Virus record (IMG/VR): IMGVR_UViG_3300021076_000643
Span: 1-40,800 of that record
Direction: 5' to 3' (one strand)
From: a virus
DNA: 40,800 bases
Of this stretch, positions 37,433 through 40,800 are shown in pieces. The translations under genes and the position numbers were made by a program. How positions within the stretch are numbered: the first letter of the stretch is position 1; every line of letters begins with the position of its first letter. The notes under the pieces were generated by a model that worked only from the letters and a program-made list of their open reading frames with translations, was not told the origin of the DNA and ran no database searches.

Positions 37433-40339
37433 ATGAAGTTTTTACGTTGCGTTTTTCTCTCTCTGGCTGCAGCTCTGCTCTTCGCGGACGTGACTGCCTG
37501 GTCTCAAAGCGTCGAGTATCTGCGGCCCACAGCGGACAGCTTTTACAATGCAGCCCCTTGTAATGCCGGAACTTTCATAGATGACAGCCCGATCAGCGGC
37601 GTGTATAGCGGAAAGAGTGGAGCGGGACCAACGGGCACCGCTAATTTGTTAGCCGGAGTTTATGGCTCCAAGCAGTATTTCAGCGGAGAGGTCTACACAG
37701 CCTTTCAATCTGCCACAAAGACCTACACAGCATTAACTATCAACATTTCCGCCGCCACTTCGCATACCGGCGCTGCGGGAGTGTCGAGTGCGTACTACTC
37801 GACGAACAGCGGCTCATCATGGACGGCGCTTTATAGCACATCGGGGACAACATCACAGACAACCTACTCAGCTAGCATCACCGGAACGGCAATGAGCGGT
37901 GTCGAAGTGGTGATCTGCGCGTCAAGCGGTACAAGCGCGTCAACGGTCAACAACAACGTCTATGACATCTGGACGGCAGGCACTTATGGAGCACTCATCT
38001 CCCAGGGAATCACTTTCACCGCCCCGACGACGCCAGTAAACTATGGAGTCGCGCCGATCACTCTCGTAGCGACGGGGGGCGCGTCGGGCAATCCGGTGAC
38101 CTTCAGCGTGCTCTCCGGACCCGGCACGGTCAGCGGAAATATCCTGACGGTCACGGGCGTGGGAACTATCACGGTCGCCGCAGACCAGGCGGGCAATAGC
38201 TCTTATTCCGCCGCCGCGGAGGTTACGCAGAGCATTGTCGTCAATCAGGCATCTCAGACCATCGACTTCATCGCGCCGGCCTCGCCTGAGGCTTATGGAG
38301 CTTCGCCTATAGGCTTGTCGGCTACGGCCAGTTCCGGGCTGACTCCTACATTCAGCATCATCTCTGGCCCTGGCTCTGTCTCTGGCAACACGCTGACAAT
38401 GACCGGCCAAGGCACGATTGTGATCGCCGCAAATCAGGCTGGCAACGCTAACTATGCCGCCGCGCCGCAGGTTACGCAGAGCGTCGTAGTTACGCTGCCG
38501 AGTCAGACGATCAGCTTCACTGCGCCATTGACGGAACCTTATGGCACCGCGCCAATCACTCTGACTGCGACGGCAACGTCTGGCCTCGCTGTGAGCTTCA
38601 GTGTCCTCTCCGGGCCTGGCACGCTCTCTGGAAGCACCTTGACCTTCACCGGCTCAGGAACTGTGGTTGTGGCCGCAAATCAGGCGGGGAGCTCCTCTTA
38701 CGCTGCCGCACCACAAGTGACTCAATCCATTACGGTCGCAGCGGCCACGGGCGCCCAGCCCCAGACGCAGCTTGCACCCATCAGTGCTGTTAATGCGAAG
38801 TACGTCCAGGGCGTCGGTCCTGGCTTCTGGCCCACAGCGGGAAGCGGCCTTTCCGTTACTCTGACGGCCGGCACGGCAAACTGTGCTGGCACCATCGAAA
38901 ATTACTCGGCAACCGCGCTCGCCCTGATCGCCTCGACGACTAACTACATCTACCTCAACACGGCAGCGGCCTGCGCGCCGGCAGTGAAAACGACAGCTTT
39001 CACTTCTAGCGATATACCCATCGCCACTATCGTCACCGGCGCATCTTCGATCACCAGCATCCAGGATGACCGGACTATGTTCGGGAATGGAGGAATTGGG
39101 CTGACAGGCCCAGCGGGCACTAATGGCAACACCATCTGGAGCGGAATCAGTGCACCCAGCAGCGGCACCGGAGTCAACGGAGACTTCTATCTGAATATGG
39201 CTAATTCGTGCCTCTATGGCCCGAAGGCGAGCGGCACATGGCCGGGCACATGCATTTCACTTATCGGACCCAGCGGAAGCTCAGGAGCGGCGGGCACGAA
39301 CGGCAACACAATTTGGAACGGCACCAGCGCGCCCAGCAGCGGGACTGGAGTCAACGGAGACTTTTATCTAAATACGGCTAACTCGTGTCTCTACGGCCCG
39401 AAGGGGAGCGGCGCATGGCCGGGCACCTGCACCTCGCTGATTGGTGCAACGGGCGCATCGGGCACAGGCAGCGGTACGGTCAACACATGCGGAACGGCAA
39501 ACTATATTGCCTATTACGCGGCCACCGGCACGACTGTGAGCTGCGAGGCTACGATTCCTAACTCAATGGTCTCTGGACTCGGTTCCGCGGCGCTTGAGCC
39601 AATCTCATACTTTGACCTGGCCGGCGCGGCCGCTGCTGCCATTACGACTGCGGAGGCAGCGATACCCGCAGCATCTTCGATGACACCAGCGATGAACGGA
39701 ACTGGGGCGGCCGGCACATCTAGCGCATACGCCCGCACTGACCACGTTCACCCGACAGATAGCAGCCGCGTATCGACCGGCACCACGGTCAACGGCCACG
39801 CCTTGAGCGCCAATGTGACGATAAGCGCGTCGGACCTGACAACCGGCACGCTGCCTCACGCGCAACTGCCAGCGCTAGTATCCGGCGACATACCCGCCAA
39901 CGCGGCGAACACCACAGGCACGGCGGCGAATATCACCGCCGCCGCTACGTTGCCGTCTGGCACGACTATTAGCGGAGCCACTCTCAACGTCGCGGTTCTC
40001 TCTTTCGGTTACGCTGGAACGCCGCCAGCATCGCAGTATCTCGGCTCCATGTTGCCAACCTCGCTGACTTATTCGGTGGCGTCCGGCTGCACAAACAGCA
40101 AAGGCTTTGGCAGCGCGGCTTCCACCACCACGGACGTGTTCCAGATCAACAAATGCACGGCGGGTGAGACAACCTGCGCCAGCGTCGGCACGGTCACATT
40201 CACCAGTTCGGCGACGGGCGTGTTTGCCTGCTCAAGCGCATTCACCATCACGAGCGGCCAATCGCTCAACATCACGGCTCCGAGCACCGCGGCCACCATC
40301 GTCAACCCGACTTTCAGCATTGAAGCGACGCATAACTAG
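37433..40339 (+). CDS. Exported fibre-like protein with Ig-like and collagen-linked repeats
   Basis: This 968-aa protein has a signal peptide (1-25; CVFLSLAAALLFADVTAWSQ). Residues 27-185 form an N-terminal beta domain whose first 390 coding bases recur in the next gene. Three Ig-like repeats of 82-84 residues follow (190-440; each ends near QAGxxxYxAAxxVTQS). A middle domain and two 59-residue units come next (about 556-674; TGPAGTNGN Gly-rich start, then APSSGTGVNGDFYL and NSCLYGPK). A region with YARTDHVHP (about 762-770), typical of phage fibre knobs, precedes a C-terminal domain. AGGTTTGAT precedes the ATG. A secretion signal on a fibre gene is unusual. It may instead be a cell-surface protein encoded by the prophage. 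Confidence 0.7.
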   Translation: MKFLRCVFLSLAAALLFADVTAWSQSVEYLRPTADSFYNAAPCNAGTFIDDSPISGVYSGKSGAGPTGTANLLAGVYGSKQYFSGEVYTAFQSATKTYTALTINISAATSHTGAAGVSSAYYSTNSGSSWTALYSTSGTTSQTTYSASITGTAMSGVEVVICASSGTSASTVNNNVYDIWTAGTYGALISQGITFTAPTTPVNYGVAPITLVATGGASGNPVTFSVLSGPGTVSGNILTVTGVGTITVAADQAGNSSYSAAAEVTQSIVVNQASQTIDFIAPASPEAYGASPIGLSATASSGLTPTFSIISGPGSVSGNTLTMTGQGTIVIAANQAGNANYAAAPQVTQSVVVTLPSQTISFTAPLTEPYGTAPITLTATATSGLAVSFSVLSGPGTLSGSTLTFTGSGTVVVAANQAGSSSYAAAPQVTQSITVAAATGAQPQTQLAPISAVNAKYVQGVGPGFWPTAGSGLSVTLTAGTANCAGTIENYSATALALIASTTNYIYLNTAAACAPAVKTTAFTSSDIPIATIVTGASSITSIQDDRTMFGNGGIGLTGPAGTNGNTIWSGISAPSSGTGVNGDFYLNMANSCLYGPKASGTWPGTCISLIGPSGSSGAAGTNGNTIWNGTSAPSSGTGVNGDFYLNTANSCLYGPKGSGAWPGTCTSLIGATGASGTGSGTVNTCGTANYIAYYAATGTTVSCEATIPNSMVSGLGSAALEPISYFDLAGAAAAAITTAEAAIPAASSMTPAMNGTGAAGTSSAYARTDHVHPTDSSRVSTGTTVNGHALSANVTISASDLTTGTLPHAQLPALVSGDIPANAANTTGTAANITAAATLPSGTTISGATLNVAVLSFGYAGTPPASQYLGSMLPTSLTYSVASGCTNSKGFGSAASTTTDVFQINKCTAGETTCASVGTVTFTSSATGVFACSSAFTITSGQSLNITAPSTAATIVNPTFSIEATHN
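37514..37903 (+). repeat. 390-bp direct repeat, copy 1
   Basis: From GAGTATCTGCGG, immediately after the signal peptide of the first fibre-like gene, this block is identical by eye to 40411-40800. The identity starts at the codon for the same Glu in both genes, and the sequences upstream (two different signal peptides) do not match. Confidence 0.9.
38003..38749 (+). repeat. Three tandem Ig-like domain repeats
   Basis: Units begin at 38003, 38255 and 38504 (252, 249 and about 246 bases). Each encodes a strand set starting near Q(T)I.F.AP and containing SGPGT/SVSGN and AANQAG or AADQAG. They are diverged in DNA but clear in protein, so they are old duplications, in contrast with the identical 390-base block. 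Confidence 0.75.
39101..39456 (+). repeat. Two tandem 177-base repeats
   Basis: The coding segment containing GGCAAC at 39125 recurs at 39302 (offset 177 bases, 59 codons) with high similarity over the APSSGTGVNGDFYL and SCLYGPK stretches. Each unit begins with a short Gly-Pro/Gly-X-rich collagen-like piece. The repeats are recent enough to see at DNA level and could change copy number by recombination. Confidence 0.75.
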
Positions 40340-40347
40340 GAGACAGC

Positions 40348-40800
40348 ATGAGAAGGATATTTGCAGCAGTGATTCTGCTCTATGTGGCGTCAGCGTCATG
40401 GGCCTCGACAGAGTATCTGCGGCCCACAGCGGACAGCTTTTACAATGCAGCCCCTTGTAATGCCGGAACTTTCATAGATGACAGCCCGATCAGCGGCGTG
40501 TATAGCGGAAAGAGTGGAGCGGGACCAACGGGCACCGCTAATTTGTTAGCCGGAGTTTATGGCTCCAAGCAGTATTTCAGCGGAGAGGTCTACACAGCCT
40601 TTCAATCTGCCACAAAGACCTACACAGCATTAACTATCAACATTTCCGCCGCCACTTCGCATACCGGCGCTGCGGGAGTGTCGAGTGCGTACTACTCGAC
40701 GAACAGCGGCTCATCATGGACGGCGCTTTATAGCACATCGGGGACAACATCACAGACAACCTACTCAGCTAGCATCACCGGAACGGCAATGAGCGGTGTC
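40348..40800 (+). CDS. Second exported fibre-like protein (runs off window)
   Basis: ATG 40348 has TAGGAGACAGC upstream, overlapping the previous stop. The first 151 codons are open to the window end. The protein has its own signal peptide (RRIFAAVILLYVASASWAS), different from that of the preceding gene. It then repeats the preceding N-terminal beta domain with no base change that I can see (from codon 22 on). The remainder, which should show whether the C-terminus differs, is outside the window. Confidence 0.75.
   Translation, partial: MRRIFAAVILLYVASASWASTEYLRPTADSFYNAAPCNAGTFIDDSPISGVYSGKSGAGPTGTANLLAGVYGSKQYFSGEVYTAFQSATKTYTALTINISAATSHTGAAGVSSAYYSTNSGSSWTALYSTSGTTSQTTYSASITGTAMSGV
40411..40800 (+). 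repeat. 390-bp direct repeat, copy 2
   Basis: Same orientation as copy 1 (37514-37903), 2897 bases apart. It continues to the window edge, so the true length may be greater. It codes for the same N-terminal domain of a second fibre-like gene. Confidence 0.9.

Noticed and set aside
1-40800. tRNA genes, CRISPR arrays, IS elements, integrase or phage end repeats
   Set aside because: None recognised on reading. Integration is explained by the MuA/MuB pair, and phage termini and attachment duplications would lie outside the window.

Overview
The window holds most of a transposable (Mu-like) prophage or phage genome. Nothing in it looks like ordinary host chromosome, and neither phage end is visible. 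The replication module is a DDE transposase of the MuA type and an AAA+ ATPase of the MuB type. The head genes match the Mu gp27-gp28-gp29-gp30-I/Z series. There is no tail sheath and no contractile-tail baseplate set. Instead a tube protein, two small pre-tape genes, a long tape measure and tail-tip proteins with a lambda gpL-like cysteine pattern point to a long non-contractile tail, as in B3/D3112-type transposable siphophages. The DNA is GC-rich. The Ig-like repeat style of the fibres and the exported proteins suggest a Gram-negative soil-type host, possibly Acidobacteriota; this is inference only.

Layout. 1-10237 (minus strand) is the early operon, read leftward: a 66-aa Ner-like DNA-binding protein, a second regulator, a possible 44-aa peptide, MuA, MuB, then about 21 small genes coupled by ATGA/TGATG/TAATG junctions. 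Many of these are Cys-rich zinc-ribbon proteins. Others are an ASCH-domain protein, a degenerate response-regulator receiver, winged-helix/HTH proteins and a Gam-like candidate. The operon ends in the window with a GemA/gp16-like protein. 10238-10366 is the divergent control region. 10367-11026 (plus strand) is a LexA-type self-cleaving repressor. Seven copies or near-copies of CTCC-N4-GGAG lie between 9447 and 10585; one sits exactly in the spacer of the best early promoter.

11064-16376 is the plus-strand accessory and lysis region: a small membrane Zn protein, Dam-like methylase, T4-type lysozyme, a sigma-like HTH protein, an exported protein, a lipoprotein of the phospholipase-D/Nuc family, two membrane proteins (holin candidates) and two small proteins. 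It contains long palindromes and a strongly structured intergenic region. 16373-26635 is packaging, head and head-tail connection: gp27-like, large terminase, portal, gp30-like, DUF6582+protease with nested scaffold, decoration protein, major capsid, gp35/36/G/37-like. 26635-40800 is the tail: tube, two pre-tape genes, 1088-aa tape measure, distal tail protein, Fe-S-type tip protein, 1054-aa hub with repeated lectin-like domains, a small fibre protein, and two consecutive exported fibre-like genes. The second of these runs off the window.

The main points for a second look are the exact 390-bp duplication joining the two fibre genes behind different signal peptides, the operator array, RNA-like leaders before the lysozyme, decoration and capsid genes (one with a possible pseudoknot), a 32-bp perfect palindrome, and a dispersed hairpin repeat placed just after two stop codons.
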